A stretch of DNA of 64,000 nt from Seriola aureovittata (Eukaryota; Chordata; Actinopteri; Carangiformes; Carangidae). The notes beneath the pieces were generated by a model that saw only the letters and a program-made list of their open reading frames with translations, was not told the origin of the DNA and ran no database searches. Made by a program: the position numbers and the translations under genes. Positions 51,430-63,435 of this stretch are shown piece after piece. Each line of letters starts with the position of its first letter. The stretch's first letter is position 1. The stretch is taken from NCBI RefSeq assembly GCF_021018895.1, contig NC_079374.1, positions 6,283,212-6,347,211 on the forward strand. The letters are read 5' to 3'.

Positions 51430-54400
51430 GTATAGTAAGTCATAAAAAAAACAGTACAATAAGGCTTAAAAACGTCAAAAAACGTCACAGTATATTAAGG
51501 CAACGTAATAGTATAGGAGGGCATAAAAATGTCTTAGTATAGTAAGGCATTAAAACATCAAAAAACATCATTGTATAATAAAGCATAAAAACGTCAAAAA
51601 ACGCCATAGTATAGTAAGTCATTAAAACGCCATAGTACAGTAAGGCATAAAAACGTAAAAAAAACATCATAGTACAGTAAGGCATAAAAACGTCAAAAAA
51701 CGTCATAGTATAGTAAGGCATAAAAACATCAAAAAACATCATAGTACAGTAAGGCATAAAAACGTAAAAAAAACATCATAGTACAGTAAGGCATAAAAAC
51801 GTCAAAAAACGTCATAGTATAGTACGGCATAAAAACGTCAAAAAACATCATAGTATAGTAAGGCATAAAAACGTCAAAAAACGTCATAGTATAGTAAGGC
51901 ATTAAAACATCAAAAAACATCATAGTATAGTAAGGCATAAAAACGTCAAAAAACGTCATAGTATAGTAAGGCATAAAAACGTCAAAAAACATCATAGTAC
52001 AGTAAGGCATAAAAACGTAAAAAAAAACATCATAGTACAGTAAGGCATAAAAACGTCAAAAAACGTCATAGTATAGTAAGTCATTAAAACGCCATAGTAC
52101 AGTAAGGCATAAAAACGTCAAAAAACGTCATAGTATAGTAAAGCATAAAAACGTCAAAAAACGTCATAGTATAGTAAGGCTTAAAAAGGTCAAAAAACAT
52201 CATAGTATTGTACGGCATAAAAACGTCAAAAAACGCCATAGTATAGTAAGGCATTAAAACACCATAGTACAGTAAGGCGTAAAATAAAAAAAAACATCAA
52301 AAAACATCATAGTATTGTAAGGATTAAAAACGTCATAGTATAGTAAGGCATAAAAACGTCAAAAAACATCATAGTATAGTAAGGCATAAAAACGTAAAAA
52401 AAAACATCATAGTACAGTAAGGCATAAAAACGTCAAAAAACGTCATAGTATAGTACGGCATAAAAACGTCATAGTATAGTAAGGCATAAAAACGTCAAAA
52501 AACGTCATAGTATAGTAAAGCATAAAAACGTAAAAAACATCATAGTACAGTAAGGCATAAAAACGTCAAAAAACGTCATAGTATAGTAAGGCATAAAAAC
52601 GACATAGTATAGTAAGGCATAAAAACGTCAAAAAACATCATAGTACAGTAAGGCATAAAAACGTCAAAAAACGTCATAGTATAGTAAGGCATAAAAACGT
52701 AAAAAAAAACATCATAGTACAGTAAGGCATAAAAACGTCAAAAAACGTCATAGTATAGTACGGCATAAAAACGTCAAAAAACATCATAGTATAGTAAGGC
52801 ATAAAAACGTCATAGTATAGTAAGGCATAAAAACGTCAAAAAACGTCATAGTATAGTAAGGCATAAAAACGTCATAGTATAGTAAGGCATAAAAACATCA
52901 AAAAACATCATAGTACAGTAAGGCATAAAATCGTCAAAAAACGTCATAGTGTAGTACGGCATAAAAACGTCAAAAAACATCATAGTATAGTAAGGCATAA
53001 AAACGTCAAAAAACGTCATAGTATAGTTAGGCATAAAAACGTCAAAAAACATCATAGTACAGTAAGGCATAAAAACGTAAAAAAAAACATAGTACAGTAA
53101 GGCATAAAAACGTCAAAAAACGTCATAGTATAGTAAGTCATTAAAACGCCATAGTACAGTAAGGCATAAAAACGTCAAAAAACGTCATAGTATAGTAAAG
53201 CATAAAAACGTAAAAAAACATCATAGTATAGTAAGGCTTAAAAAGGTCAAAAAACATCATAGTATTGTACGGCATAAAAACGTCAAAAAACGCCATAGTA
53301 TAGTAAGGCATTAAAACACCATAGTACAGTAAGGCATAAAATAAAAAAAACATCAAAAAACATCATAGTATTGTAAGGATTAAAAACGTCAAAAAACGTC
53401 ATAGTATAGTAAGGCATAAAAACGTCAAAAAACGTCATAGTATAGTAAAGCATAAAAACGTAAAAAACATCATAGTACAGTAAGGCATAAAAACGTCAAA
53501 AAACGTCATAGTATAGTAAGGCATAAAAACGTCAAAAAGCGTCATAGTATAGTAAGGCATAAAAACGTCATAGTATAGTAAGGCTTAAAAAGGTCAAAAA
53601 ACATCATAGTATTGTACGGCATAAAAACGTCAAAAAACGCCATAGTATAGTAAGGCATTAAAACACCATAGTACAGTGAGGCATAAAATAAAAAAAACAT
53701 CAAAAAACATCATAGTATTGTAAGGCATAAAAACATCATAGTATAGTAAGGCATAAAAACATCAAAAAACATCATAGTACAGTAAGGCATAAAAACTTAA
53801 ATAAAACATCATAGTACAGTAAGGCATAAAAACGGCAAAAAACGTCATAGTATAGTAAGGCATAAAAACGTCAAAAAACGTCATAGTATGGTAAGGCATA
53901 AAAACGTCAAAAAACATCATAGTATAGTAAGGCATAAAAACGTCAAAAAACGTCATAGTATAGTAAGGCATAAAAACGTCATAGTATAGTAAGGCATAAA
54001 AACGTCATAGTATAGTAAGGCTTAAAAAGGTCAAAAAACATCATAGTATTGTACGGCATAAAAACGTCAAAAAACGCCATAGTATAGTAAGGCATTAAAA
54101 CACCATAGTACAGTAAGGCATAAAATAAAAAAAACATCATAGTATTGTAAGGCTTAAAAACGTCAAAAAACATCATAGTACAGTAAGGCATAAAAACGTC
54201 AAAAAACGTCATAGTATAGTAAGGCATAAAAACATCAAAAAACGCCATAGTATAGTAAAGCATAAAAACGTAAAAAAACATCATAGGACAGTACGGCATA
54301 AAAACGTCAAAAAACTTCATAGTATAGTAAGGCATTAAAACACCATAGTACAGTAAGGCATAAAATAAAAAAAAAACATCAAAAAACATCATAGTATTGT

Positions 54401-54597
54401 AAGGCTTAAAAAGGTCAAAAAACGTCATAGTATAGTAAATCATAAAAACATCATAGTATTGTAAGCTATAACAATATCGAAAAACGTCATAGTATAGTAC
54501 AGTAAGGCATAAAAACCTCATAGTATGATAAGGCATAATATGTCATATAAACACTGAAAAAGGTCATAGTAAATAAGGCATTAAAAATGTCATAGTC
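51430..54597 (-). repeat. Satellite-like tandem array, inverted arm, about 3.2 kb
   Basis: The same family as the forward arm but in reverse complement: CGTCATAGTATAGTAAGG followed by CATAAAAA. The insert in 36-bp units is of type CGTCAAAAAA. Variants CAGTAAGG and ATTGTAAGG recur in fixed order within the arm. It faces the forward arm across a spacer of about 0.8 kb, so the whole locus is one large imperfect inverted repeat. Confidence 0.97.
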
Positions 54598-55120
54598 ACC
54601 AAATTAATTGCTGACATGTTTTTATTTGTAGAGTAGTTCTCAAATTAGGATTGGATGAATTAGATTTGAAAAACTTGCTTACAATTAAGTTTTAACACTA
54701 GTACAAAACAAGCAGACACTCAGTTTTTAGTGTGGATCAGCGTGTGTATCCTAACCTTTCTGTTTTTACCATGAATGTTTTTCTCTCCATGTGAAAAATG
54801 CATGATGCTCTTCGCTGGTCATGATGCTATCGTCCTACTAGCAGGGATGTGGGAGTATTGCAGCAACAATAACATTGCTGCCTTTGAGGAAGTGCTTTGT
54901 TGTTCCTGCTGGTATGCCTGTATCAGCAGATGACTTTCTGATGTGCTGGTAGAAGTCGTCTCTTCTCTGCGGGAGGGAACTAACAAACTGTAGCGTCTGA
55001 TGGCTTCTCTCCACTTACCCTGCTCTTTGTGTACTGACACACACCAACCTGTACTCTCAAACCATCGCTGATGCTGCTGTCTGTGAGCACATCCTTCATC
55101 TGTATGTGTGTCCTCCTCAG

Positions 55121-55276
55121 GCTGATGAGCGGTACCGGAAGAACATCCAGGGTTCTCCTCAGTCAGCTCAGACCAAACCACAGCAGCCTCCGGTGCCGCC
55201 GCGCTCCGAGTCTTCCTACCCCAATGGGAACTCGGCATCCGAGGCACCCGCCATGCACCGTCCCGTGGAACCACAG
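55121..55276 (+). CDS. map4k4: map4k4 window exon 14: Pro/Ser linker
   Basis: Fifty-two codons, ADERYRKNIQGSPQSAQTKP through HRPVEPQ, phase 0 at both ends, acceptor TCCTCCTCAG, donor GTAACC. PPVPPRSES, NGNSAS and RPVEPQ correspond to PPVPSRSES, NGNSES and RPAEPQ of mammalian MAP4K4. The PPVPPRS stretch is a candidate SH3-binding motif. It is separated from exon 13 by the 17.9 kb intron that holds the satellite array. Confidence 0.94.
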
Positions 55277-58200
55277 GTAACCACAATAACCTCAAACCTC
55301 TTTCCCTTTCCCCTGAACTATTCCTTCTTCTTGACTCTCACAGCTGTTGAACACAGGCAGCATTTTGAGTTAGTGTCAAGGTCATTTTACACTAGTTTAG
55401 TGCCTAATTGGCGTGAGTTAGCAGTTATGATATAAAACAATTCAGTCTGCATATTTGGTACTTTTATATTATATTTCTCTCTTGATCATTGGGTAGATTT
55501 CTGGTCCTATCATTCACTGCAGAGAATTGAAAACCCTCTATCTCCGTTAAATGACAGTTCATTGGGAAACAAGAACATCAGCCTTTTTTGTATCTTCACC
55601 CAAATGTGACTCCAGATGCTGCCTGTGAACCTAAAATCTTTTCACACCTTATCATAATTAAGGTTCTTTCTTTCAGGTGATTTCAACATACTTGAGTCTT
55701 TGCTCTTGCGCTTTGCGGACGACTTGCTTGTATTTGTTTCTAACCTCCTGTAGATGTTTTCACTAGTGCTGTTTGACTGTGATTTCCTCTGTCCTGCGCT
55801 TTGCCTTCAGCTCAGCTCTTTTAGGTTGTTTCTTTGGATAATGGATCCAGCTATCTCCTGGTGTTGAACTTCAGGGTTGTCATTAAGTAATTTTCGTTCC
55901 CTTATTTTAACTAACTAAATTGTGACACTGCATTAAATCTCCAGTTCCCATTTTCTGTAAGAGGAGCTTGTTGTCATGAGAACACAAAGCGAGTGATCAC
56001 TTCATCTAAAAGAAGTCTCTCTTTTTACTAAACTTTCTGTGGCAATGGAAACAAAATGATCACATCCTTGATTATATACTCCTCCCCTAAACTAACTCTT
56101 TGATTGACAGGTAGTCCTCCCACTTGCCGAATGTGTAATTATTACAGCGTTTCTTGTCTGTGTGTGTTTGTGTGAACATGAGGATGTTTGTCTGGTGGTA
56201 CGTTGGGGGTTTGTACATCTCAGCTCCACATACTGTACCTCCTCATTGTGTGCGGGTGATTAAAAACATCCATAATTCATGGGCACCCAGATTTGCAGCA
56301 GGGTGACTCAGGCAGTATTAGTCATCTTCAACCCACTATGCATGAATAATCACAAGTCAATGAAGTCAATCTGTTTTGAATATGTCACACAGATTAAATT
56401 ATATAGACACAATGCTGTAACTTGGTAAAATGGGGGGGTAATGATGTAAATCACTGGTGCAGTATTAAACATTTGCCATAATGTTAAAAGTGGATTAATC
56501 AGCTTTCTCTCATTAGCCGCGAGTCATCAGGCTCAGATGTGCCGTTGTGTTTCAACACTGATGCATACATACTTCACTGAGTCGTGAATCAAACTTGGAT
56601 GGGTTCATTTTGAGGTGTTTTGATCAGGGCTAATTATATAAAAATGAAAATTACAGTCTGAACTACTTTAATTTCCAAGTTAAAAAAAAAAAATATATAT
56701 ATATATATATATAAATATAACAACAAACAAGAAGCTGTAGTCAAGGAGTGTTCATGCTGAATCTAGTTTCCAGACACTTCACTGGCATTTAAATTCAGGA
56801 AATGTTTTTTATTTCCAACAAGTTTTCATACTTAAATGGCCAAATACTTTGTCAGTGCAATCCTAAATGACACTAAAACATCTTATATGAGCTTTAACTG
56901 ACCTGGCACCTCTGGTTCAGTTTAAACAAGTTTAACTAAAACTAAGTGGTTAAAGTGAAAGAATCCAAGTTGACCGCTGTGTCTAGTGTCGACCATGAAT
57001 GTGTGCATGCTGTATGATCTGTGTTTGCATGCCAGCCTGTGTTCATGTGTTCGGACCTTCATGTGTTCATGCTCGGTACTGGTGGTGAGGCTCAGTCCTC
57101 CTGAGTCCTAAAACTGGTGACAACGAGGTTGTCTCATTGTAAACACCAGTCTCACTTAGAAGTGATGTAAATGAAATTGGACAAGAGACTGAATTTTAAA
57201 GCAGAACATATACTAAGACGCCTCCCTTTATGAGTTTTAAATAATAATAAATATTTTATATATTTATATATAATTCTTAAATCACTTCCTCTGAAGGTCT
57301 TTTGTGAAATGAAAAGTATGTCAACAGTTTAAATACTTTTGCTGAGATGAAGTTTGTCCTTGTTATTAATGTTTTTCCCAATAGTACTAGTTTTTTATTG
57401 GGATGACTTTCTTATCTCTGCCCTATTGTTATCAATTATTCTGAACATTCAACAAGTTGAGTACAAAAATGAAATACAGTAAAAGGATGTGATTCAAAAT
57501 GACCATAAAAGGGGAAAGATGAACAACGAGAGTTTATCCCGTTTGACTCAGGATCCACTCAGCTTCATCTCTCCATCTACCTCCTGTGCTTTTTGCTGTT
57601 GTTACTGTCTTTAAAAAAAAAATCTTTCCCCATGTGTTACTTTCAGAAATCCAAAGTATGATATGCTACCTTTTGTTGCTCAGGCTCCACCCTTTTCTCC
57701 ATCAATTAATAACTCAAGTTGTGGCTGGAATAAAAACTCTTAAAGTGGAATTTCCTTTCTGAGAAAAGTGTAGCCTCAGTAACAACAGGTATAGCTTCTA
57801 TGTATGTACGTAACTGTTCTTCTTTTTTCCTGTTGCACTTTAAAAACCTGGGTTCTTTTGGGGCTCTGCTAAGATTTGGAGCCATACCTTTTTAACCATG
57901 TGCCACCGAGGCCAAAAGGTACTCAGGTTTTATCTCCAAACAAACATTAAAACAGCTGTGGTGAAGTGCTTTGGGCACAGAGGACCAAGATTGAAAATCA
58001 CTGCATTAGAGTTACTTAAAAAAAAAAAAGTTGCCACAAAGAATCTCTCTAGCCCCTTTCAGACATGCACCCTGTAGTGTAAACATGGCATCAACTTTAC
58101 ATTACATTAATTTCTGAATAACAAGCTTTAACAAGTCACTTTAACATTCCACCTTCCATCAGGCTGCAGCAGCAGAAGGTTAAATACACATAGATATTAA

Positions 58201-58802
58201 ATGCAGTTCTTGTTCCGCCTTTTTAAAAGCTCTGTGATACATCTATACACACTTAATCTTAATCTCTAGTTCCAATTTACAGATGTCCTCTGAATGCCTC
58301 ACATGCAGACTATTGGTAGACAGCAAGCACAGCGAAGCCTGTAGTCCCCACTCAGTTACTGCAGCACACACTTGTCAAACTCAAACAGGTTTGTGACCAA
58401 AACTTAGCTCATTTTAAAAGAACAAAATAAGGCGTTCTAATGAAAGATTTACCTAAGTTGAAACTGAGTGATTTTATCTACCTGGGTGGGCCACCCAAGC
58501 AGAGCTTGTGTATGGGAAACACTGGGTGTGTCACGTCTGAATAAAGCCATAATGAAGACCTAATTTTGGACAACATGAAACCAGTAATACTCAGTCTACC
58601 AAGGTTTAATTTCAGTCTTCATGTCAGTGTTGTTGAAGCTTTTACAGAGGGGTTCCTCAAGGAACTGTTTTAGGCTCCTGTGTATGGCTCCAATCTTACA
58701 AACCCCTAAAGATACCCCGAAAACCCCTTTTCTTTGCAGAGTGCTTTGCATGCAGACTGACCCGCCCTCCCCCCAATGTGTTCTGTTTTTGTTGTCTGTA
58801 AG
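55277..58802 (+). other. map4k4: map4k4 intron, 3.5 kb
   Basis: Between window exons 14 and 15. It is mostly unique AT-rich sequence with a short A-run plus (TA)n at 56682-56714. The block at 56220-56400 has a non-repetitive, enhancer-like look (see findings). No additional exon was recognised. Confidence 0.75.
56682..56714. repeat. A-run plus (TA)n
   Basis: Twelve A's running into a TA repeat. Confidence 0.9.
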
Positions 58803-59102
58803 GTCCGTTCCCATCTGGCTGCTTTAAAGAGCAGCGGCAGCGTGGCCTCAAACTCCTCTGCTGCCACCCCGCCCGTTGTGTCGCGGTCGCATTCTTTCAG
58901 CGAGCCGCTCACCCCTAGCTTTGAAAATCTTCACCTTCGCAACAGCCAGGAACCCCATCAACACCACCACCCTCCATCTTCATCACCATCCTCCTCATCA
59001 TCATCATCAACGCCTGCACGCACTGACCCACAACCCCACCCCCAGCCCCAGCCTAGGCCCTTGCCCCATGAACCGGCCCCTTCAGAGGAGGTCCCACCCA
59101 GG
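58803..59102 (+). CDS. map4k4: map4k4 window exon 15: Ser/His/Pro-rich, probably alternative exon
   Basis: One hundred codons, VRSHLAALKSSGSVASNSS through APSEEVPPR, phase 0 at both ends, donor GTAAGG. SHLAALK, VSRSHSFSEP and EEVPPR match the mammalian alternative exon with SHLASLK, VSRSHSFSDP and DEVPPR. The middle is low complexity: QEPHQHHHPP, a run of Ser from TCA/TCC codons, then alternating Pro-Gln/His. The acceptor GTCTGTAAG has a weak pyrimidine tract interrupted by purines, which fits optional use. At 100 residues it is longer than I recall for the mammalian exon. Confidence 0.88.
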
Positions 59103-62100
59103 GTAAGGACAGGATCGAAGACCCCCGGTGTAGCGTGGCAGCAGTAGTTAGATATTTTACACAATTTTCTGTTAACTAACCAAACGAGACGATCGTCCTG
59201 ATCCCCAAGAGATCAAACTGTCATTATCCTCAACTGTTCAATTCATCACTTTAATAGCTTCCCACCCTCTGCCTTATTCTTTCTGCTATCAATAATTCAT
59301 TCTTTTCTAGTGGTGCAGAAAGGGGAATTATAGATGATTTAATTAAATCCACCTTAAATTAACATAAAAGTTTTTGAAATGAGCAGGTTTGTTGGAGGCT
59401 TTAAATCACTTTCCCTCCCCATATACAGGATTCAGTGTCCTGAGGAAATCGCTCTGATTCTATTTCACTGATTCACAGGATATCACAAGACAGAGGATGT
59501 TACCATCACTCTGTGTGATATGAATCAGTGTTGACACAAACAGAGGTGGCCTGCTGTTAATATGACCACAACACTCAGTCTGTGACCCCTTTATAACCCA
59601 GCTGCAAGTACTGAGACAATGTTGAACACCAGGACATGTTGAGACAATCTGTTTCATGTTGCTTTTTCTTCCCTCACCAAATTTAGCCATTCACTGTATG
59701 ACCACAAGGACATAAAAAGAATATAAAATAACTACGGAGAGAGAAAAATAAGCAAAAAGAGGAGAGTTCTTTATTTAGAACCCTTTTTTCCACCTGAATG
59801 TATAGGGCGTTGGATGCTCTGGCTAAGTATAGGAAAGACAGGGATGCTATTTGGCACTACCCACAAATGTGGGCAGTGAGAAATCAAAGAAGTTCAGGAA
59901 GATCTAAATTTAGTCCTCGGAGCCAAAGTTATCTGTCCTTCAGAAAAGGAAACCCTCTGTTATAAACAGAACTGCTGCCAAGCCGAACCACAACCCTGTC
60001 GAGACTTAATTGTATAGCACATAGACTTCCAATACAGCACAAACATCAGGTGAACGATGGTAGACGTCATTTCAGTCTTGAAATATGTGAGCAGGTTGTC
60101 ACTGAGGAAGGACTGACCTTTCATTAACATCAGTCCATTTCCATTTTGTCCCCAACTTCAACTTCTAAACAAAGCAAAACAATGACTGTTCATGTTATTC
60201 TCAATGACACTGGCTGCACTGACTGAGCTGAGTTCTGTTGTGCACGGCTGTGCATTGTGTGGTGTCGCGCTGCGCTTTGGATGCTCTCAAATGTTCTGCA
60301 TTGGCTTTACTGCACTGATACGTGGCTCAGGGTGAAAAATGTGACTGTGTGTGACTACTGGTGTGTTTTACAGTGGTGCTCTGGGTGTGGTAGGGAGAGA
60401 TGAAGACTCAGAGGATGGAGGGTGACTTGTCTAAATTCTGTGATGCATAAGTGGGATTTTAAAAGGATGCATTTTAGAGAAGTCCCATATTCTCATGGTA
60501 AACGATTTGTATCCAGTTGTTATCTCAGGTGAACGAGCTGCCATATTGGAGATTAACAGCTCATAAACAACAGTGACTGTGATGAAATTAATATTTCTCT
60601 GTACAGCAAATGATATCCACTGTCACTGCCTTGTTTTAAATAAATCTGACTATCCTGCAGGTAAAATGCTGAACTATAGACAAGACGGAAAACTATCCTC
60701 TCAGACTGTTCACTTTTATCTAGTTTAACACTTTCCAATGTGCTGTGAACACTGTTAACACACCAGCCGACAAGTTATCATTTCCTATGGGTTATGTGAC
60801 TACATTAGCTTGGCGTGGTGCTTCAGAACTTTTCCAGTGGACGAGGTTAGTGTTAGTCAGGGTTGTTGTGACGCTGCTGTGAAGCCGTTATAAAGAGGAT
60901 TTTGATGGGTTGAAACAGGTTTTATGTATTTTGTGTATTCACCGTACTTATCTAGTACGCTCATGCTCAGAGAGAGTGTATGTGTGAGCTGGTCACTGTC
61001 TTTATCATGAAAGGTTCCTGTCAGGACTACATCAAGGTCCCCGGTGTTGTCGAGGCGAGACTCGCCTCATCACCACGGCAACGCCTCACACAGCAGCCAT
61101 GTTGTTCATCGCAATGCCGGCAGGTAAACTGACATAACCAACTGATCTGTATGATTCTGTGTTTCTCTTACGGTCTTTGTTTTTGTCCTCACACTCTTTT
61201 TCTCTTCTCTCTCCATTACTCAAGTCTCCTCTCTGTTGTAATACAAGCACCAAATCTAATTAGTCTTGTGGTTTGGAAACATACACACAGTTCAAAATAT
61301 TATTAAATGAACTAGAGAGGATTTCCTGAGAAAAAAAAACACTGTCATACTGTATCCATTTAATATTCATTGATTAATGTATTTCACAAATTTTCAAATG
61401 TAAATACTGTTATTATGAGGTATTCTCAGTCCTTGCTTTGTGTGACACCATATGGTTTCTGAGGAGTGGTTAAGTGCTTAGTGAGTGAGTTGTCGTTGGT
61501 GCTTAGTCAGAGCGCAGTACAGAGCATTTTGAAATTAAAGAGGAGTTTTTACTGTTTGGTGACAATTATAGGGACAAACTCAATGAACTCCATACTGTAT
61601 ACTTTAATGAATTACATCACTAATAGTAGATCAACTGTAACAATAACAATAACCGTACATAGCACCATTATGAATTTATGCACAATTGATCAGTTTGAAA
61701 TAGTGATCAACTGGAAAAGAGTAGAGTTTGTATGGTGTAACATGGACAACATATGTATAAATATAATGCATGTAATGGATAGAAAACTGAAAAACTCAAG
61801 TATAAAATTAATAAACTAAGTCCATCTTCATCATATAAAAACTATTAGCGATACAATCAAAAACCTGTATTTTTGCCATAGCTTATTAATTATATAAATT
61901 AATTATGTAAAAATGAATCCCTGAATTTACACACAGTCCATAAAAGGTCTTTAACATAAAATTAGCATCAAATTACAGATGAGAGAAACATATATAGGAT
62001 AAAACTGGGCCTAGAATCGTGCTCTGTAGGACTCCACTGGTTATATCACTAGAAGAGAATATATTAGCGTAGTAAGTGTATGTTTACACAGAACATTTTA

Positions 62101-63087
62101 CGGAAGCTGACTCAGTCTGAGGCTCTGACACAAACAAAGTCATTTGCAGCCTTAAGGAGATGAGTTGAAGCGCTGTGAAGCAGCGTGAATCCAGGCTGCT
62201 GTTTTCAACTATGTAATTAAAAAGACATGAAACACGATGACTTTCTCGAAGACTGGAGAAAAAAAACAAACACTTGCCTTGTTTTTAGACAGATCTTACA
62301 CACACACACACACACACGGCTGGAGAGGAATGTTCACTCAGTGTCCTCACTGTCTGTCTGTGCTGCTATAGTCTTTGTGTATGGAGTTGTGTGGGAGGAT
62401 TTATGTAATAGTGGTAGCTGTCTAACCCGTGATACTTCTTTACTTGTGTGAGTGTGTTTACAGGCACATGCACAGTTTTCTATTTCCAAACCACAAGCCT
62501 TCTCATGAGACTCTCTGTGTCATCTCTTTCTCTTCCTCTACCTCTGTGGTGCTGTATGTTATTTTTTCTCTAGAATGACACATATCCTGCGCTCACTGTA
62601 CTATTACTTATTTAGCATATTTGTCCTCCTCATCATGAGCCTCATACATAATCTAATGGCCATTACAGAGAGATCATTTATAAGAATAAAGTGTTTTTTA
62701 ATCCGAAACAGAATATATCTTTTATGTTTAATATTAAACCACATTCATAATCTATTTTCCACTGTGGTTTAGAGTAGTGTATATGAGTGTGTTGTGATGC
62801 CTTCAAAGACATTGTAGTATTCATTCAGATTATTTTTCAAAACAAAAAGGTGGGAATTTACATATATTTGTTTGGAAAGCAAAAACTGTTTTGAAATCCA
62901 GCAGCCATAATGGGGACATTTGAATTGAATGATATTTAATATTACAATACAAAATTACAAAACAATAAAAGAATACTGAAAAAAAAAGTCACAAAGTGCA
63001 GTAGGTGCAACAGCTCCTCTCCGACGCTACCAGTTAAACGTGGCTGTCTCTACAATGGCTTCATCTCTGACTGTCTTGGCTCTACAG
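59103..63087 (+). other. map4k4: map4k4 introns on either side of window exon 16
   Basis: 59103-61013 and 61124-63087. Both are AT-rich, with a short (CA)9 at 62299-62317 and no clear mobile element. The frame that is open at 61466-61819 shows no splice sites or similarity that would make it an exon. Confidence 0.7.
61014..61123 (+). CDS. map4k4: map4k4 window exon 16: VPVRTTSRSPVLSRRDSP segment
   Basis: Thirty-six codons plus two bases. VPVRTTSRSPVLSRRDSP is exactly the conserved mammalian MAP4K4 motif, with several potential Ser-Pro phosphorylation sites. It then diverges to a His-rich tail, HHHGNASHSSHVVHRNAG, where mammals have a Gln/Ser-rich stretch. The acceptor TATCATGAAAG is weak; the donor is GTAAAC. 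Spliced to the next exon it reads AG+T = Ser. Confidence 0.91.
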
Positions 63088-63248
63088 TGCAGCGGAGCCT
63101 CGGTTGCTGTGGGAGCGAGTGGAGAAACTGGTTCCCAGACCAACCAGTAACACTGGCAGCGGAGGCTCCAGTTCCTCCAGCAGCTCCAGTAACTCCAGCT
63201 CTCAGCCCAGTTCTCACTGCGGCTCTGGAGAGAGGTTCAGGGCCCGCT
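63088..63248 (+). CDS. map4k4: map4k4 window exon 17: [13 protein letters not shown] and poly-Ser
   Basis: Completes Ser and encodes [18 protein letters not shown], then TSNTGSGG, a Ser run, and [15 protein letters not shown] plus one base. [16 protein letters not shown] is diagnostic of MAP4K4. The Ser-rich stretch corresponds to the mammalian GSGSSSGSSNSGSQPGS region. Acceptor CTCTACAG, donor GTGAGT. Confidence 0.94.
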
Positions 63249-63435
63249 GTGAGTCCACACACACTTTAACAAATCAGCACTCACAAACATGCAGGAGGTG
63301 GACAAAATACCTGAAACACCACCTGAACATACTTCAATATAGACACCACACACAGGTGAACACACATGTGCACATTTTCTCCAACGACATCACATTTTAG
63401 AAAAAAACTGACCGTTTCACCTCCGCCTCCTTCAG

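Larger units (their letters stand above)
37197..55120 (+). other. map4k4: map4k4 giant intron, 17.9 kb, holding the satellite array
   Basis: Between window exons 13 and 14. The first 1.4 kb is unique AT-rich sequence with an ATTAAA at 37399-37404. 38627-54597 is the two-armed satellite array with a SINE and a LINE fragment inside it. The last 520 bp is unique sequence up to the acceptor. This intron is longer than all the other introns between exons 2 and 18 combined, and most of the excess is the array. Confidence 0.9.

Noticed and set aside
38627..54597. CRISPR array
   Set aside because: Units are directly adjacent with no unique spacers of constant length, and the context is a vertebrate intron.
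54819..55295. 158-codon open frame on the minus strand
   Set aside because: Antisense shadow of exon 14, whose + strand sequence clearly matches MAP4K4.
61466..61819. 117-codon open frame on the + strand
   Set aside because: AT-rich intron sequence with repetitive composition, no splice sites in phase with map4k4 and no recognised similarity.
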